64,000 bases of DNA from Fusobacterium sp. (GTDB lineage: Bacteria > Fusobacteriota > Fusobacteriia > Fusobacteriales > Fusobacteriaceae): positions 11,232-75,231 of the forward strand of contig NZ_JAWDXO010000013.1 in NCBI RefSeq assembly GCF_032477075.1, written 5' to 3'. Positions within the stretch are counted from its first letter, which is position 1, and the number at the start of each line of letters is the position of its first letter. Shown here in pieces: positions 61,977-64,000 of the stretch. The notes under the pieces are model-generated. The model made no database searches. It saw only the letters and a list, made by a program, of their open reading frames with translations, and was not told the DNA's origin. The position numbers and the translations under genes are program-made.

Positions 61977-62019
61977 AAACCTTTCCTTTCATTAATAATG
62001 TAGGAAAGGTTTCTTTTTT
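61977..62019 (+). terminator. Strong terminator upstream of the TPS locus
   Basis: AAACCTTTCCT / AGGAAAGGTTT form an 11-bp stem with a 14-nt loop, then CTTTTTT. The nearest gene on this strand ends 270 nt earlier, so the RNA it terminates is not clear. Confidence 0.8.
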
Positions 62020-62111
62020 AACGCAAAATAATAAAAAAAATCTACTAATTTAATCTAAAATAATGTATAATAAATTAAACACATTAAAATAATATAAGAT
62101 GGGGAAAGTAT

Positions 62112-63665
62112 ATGGAATTGAAGACACTATTTATTAGTTTTTTTGTATTATCATCAATATCTTTTTCAAATTCAGAAGAAATTAATAGAGAAGGAAGAAG
62201 AAGACATGAAGAGGAGATAAGAAAGCTGGAAAAGGCAGAGGGAAAGGAAGAGATTCAATTAAATGAATTAGAAGAAAATATTGAAGCTATTGGGGATGAG
62301 ATAAGAAGTATTGAATAAATGGGAATACCATTTTAAAAGCTTCAGAAATTGAAACATTAAAAAAGAAGTACATTGGTAAAATAGGTGGAAAAAATATTCT
62401 TAATCTCATGAGCTTTAAAAATTTTAGAAGGTCACATTGAAGAGATACGATTTAAAGATGGAAGTAAGGGAAAACTTAATATTTTTACATCTTTTCCTGC
62501 TTCAAAAGGAGATGTGTTAAATATTAATGACCTTGATCAAGGAATAGATAATCTGAATTCAGTGTCTTCTAATAATGCTAAACTTGATATTTTGGCAGGT
62601 GAAACTCTTGGTGGCAGTATAATCGAAATTGATAATCAGAGAAGTAAAAAGATATCTGGTGTAATAAATTACAATGATTTAGGACAGAAATCAACAGGAA
62701 GGGACAGATTGAAAACTTCACTTATCTTTGAAGATATTATAGGATTGAATGATTCTTTTACAGGAACATATCAGAAGAAACTTGGAACAAGTACAAAATA
62801 CAAGGATAATGAAAACTTTTCTTTCTATTACAGAATTCCAATAAAGTATTGGGAGTTCTCTATATCTAAAGACCAATCTGAATATCTTTCTACAATAAGA
62901 TCATTTGCTCATACTTATGAATCTACAGGAATTTCAAAGAATATTAACTATTCAGTAAGAAGAATAATCAGTAGAAATAGTAATGGAAAAACATCACTTG
63001 GGGTTACTTTAACAAATAAGGAAACTAAAAACTATTTTGATGGAATTAAATTAATAACAAGTTCAAGAAAATTATCAGTATTAAAAGTTGATGTAAATCA
63101 CAATAGGAGATTCTTTAATGGAGTCTTTTATGGAAATCTGACTTATCATGAAGGATTGGATAGATTTGGCGCAGAAAGTGATGAAGGAAAGGGAGAATAT
63201 TCTCCAAAAGCGCAGTTTCAAAAATATACAGCAGATGTAAGCTGGTATAGACCATTTAATATAGGAGAGCAGAGGTTTTCATATAGAGTTTCTTTAAGTG
63301 GACAGTATTCAGATGATATACTCTATTCTTCAGAGAAATTAGGAATAGGTGATGATACTACAGTCAGAGGTTTTAAAGAAAATTCAATAATGGGTGATAA
63401 AGGCTTCTATATGAGAAATGAGATTGGATATAACTATAAGTTTCTAGAGCCATTTATTGCTTATGATTATGGAAGAGTAAAAGATGTATATAAAGATGAA
63501 TATTATGAAAAAAATGGCAGTGAGATGAGTGGTGCTTCAATAGGTCTTAGGATGTACTTTAATTATTTTGATATGAGTTTTACATATTCAAAACCTTTAA
63601 CAGCTCCATCATATATAAAAAAGAATACACATGAAATATATTTTACTATGAGTGCTAGAATTTAA
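62112..63665 (+). pseudogene. Broken TpsB (ShlB/FhaC-type) outer-membrane transporter
   Basis: Three frame segments make one TpsB gene. 62112-62318 encodes the signal peptide and a helical N-terminus ending in RSIE-stop. Adding one A after 62315 restores the frame into NGNTILKASEIETLKKKY (62318 onward), the POTRA start. This frame stops after NLM, and KILEGHIEEIRF resumes at about 62418 in the first frame, with some 30 POTRA residues missing between. The last 383 residues hold the beta-barrel with VRGF. The protein cannot be made intact. Confidence 0.8.
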
Positions 63666-63688
63666 ACATTTTAAGGGGGAAGATTAAA

Positions 63689-64000
63689 ATGGAAAAGTTA
63701 CGAAACAGTTTTTTGAAAAAATTAATAATTTATGGTTACATTTTTTTAAGTATTTTTACACAACCGCTTCTTGCAGCAGGTGTAGTCAGAGATCAAAACA
63801 GGAATCAACAGGTAAATGTAGAGAAAGCGCCTAATGGAGTTCCAGTGGTAAATATCAATGCTCCTAATAAAAATGGAGTATCTCATAACTATTTTAAAGA
63901 ATATAATGTTGGAAAAGAAGGAGTTCTTCTTAATAACAGTAGTAAGGAATTTAATAAAACTCAAATAGGTGGAATAATTCAGGGAAACTCTAATCTTAAT
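63689..64000 (+). CDS. TpsA-type filamentous exoprotein, N-terminal part (runs off window)
   Basis: An ATG at 63689, preceded by AAGGGGGA, opens a frame of 104 codons without stop to the window end. It starts with a long signal peptide (FLKKLIIYGYIFLSIFTQPLLAAG) and continues with a TPS secretion domain: GVPVVNINAPNKNGVSHNYF, EYNVGKEGVLLNNS and TQIGGIIQGNSNLN. Such domains target haemagglutinin/adhesin or CdiA-like proteins to TpsB. Its own TpsB gene upstream is broken. Confidence 0.88.
   Translation, partial: MEKLRNSFLKKLIIYGYIFLSIFTQPLLAAGVVRDQNRNQQVNVEKAPNGVPVVNINAPNKNGVSHNYFKEYNVGKEGVLLNNSSKEFNKTQIGGIIQGNSNLN

Noticed and set aside
63746..63964. 72-codon minus-strand frame
   Set aside because: It is the shadow of the plus-strand exoprotein frame, which has the signal peptide and TPS domain.

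Overview
The window is about 70 percent A+T. It encodes outer-membrane functions (heptose kinase, secretin, two-partner secretion), a tmRNA whose tag reads GNRNYALAA, sigma-54 regulation and butyrate-type fermentation enzymes. Together these point to a member of the Fusobacteria, most likely a larger-genome Fusobacterium of the varium/ulcerans/mortiferum kind. The species is inference; no marker gene here settles it.

Layout. 1-2989: end of an ABC exporter, a Nudix hydrolase, a DUF1576 membrane protein and a GIY-YIG protein. 3022-4114: promoter, eleven tRNA genes and a terminator. 4361-6518: a lipoprotein, a two-gene cassette (AT-hook-like protein plus partner, copy 1) and small unknown genes. 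6649-13991: a minus-strand NikABCDE-type transporter operon that also carries a MATE exporter and a zinc deacylase. 14336-15220: a ferritin-like/VIT iron transporter. 15483-25317: an eleven-gene type II secretion/type IV pilus-like operon, leading into hldE-type kinase and ispF.

27667-34386: a sigma-54 operon (GntP permease, crotonase, CoA-transferase, acyl-CoA dehydrogenase, EtfBA) that fits reductive conversion of 3-hydroxybutyrate to butyrate. Two sigma-54 activators follow (34432-37684), then a second sigma-54 operon for diaminopropionate and N-acyl-D-amino-acid breakdown (37968-43547). At 43654-44022 lies a transcription unit with a structured leader and a 35-residue membrane peptide. 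44370-49577 is a DeoR-regulated salvage operon for 5-deoxyribose or methylthioribose (DHAP-shunt type). 50406-57185 holds pheA and, divergently, an aroB-aroC-aroF-aroA-tyrA operon. In front of aroB is a leader peptide rich in Phe and Tyr codons followed by competing hairpins, a classical attenuator architecture.

57301-64000: ROK sugar kinase, smpB and ssrA. The C-terminal remnant of a site-specific recombinase reads backwards into the ssrA 3' end. Then come copy 2 of the two-gene cassette, HU, an unknown gene, a broken TpsB transporter gene and the start of its TpsA exoprotein gene, which runs off the window.

The least expected items are the aromatic attenuator, the small membrane peptide unit, the duplicated cassette beside tRNA/tmRNA loci, the regulatory-like domain inside the secretin, and the decayed recombinase at ssrA.
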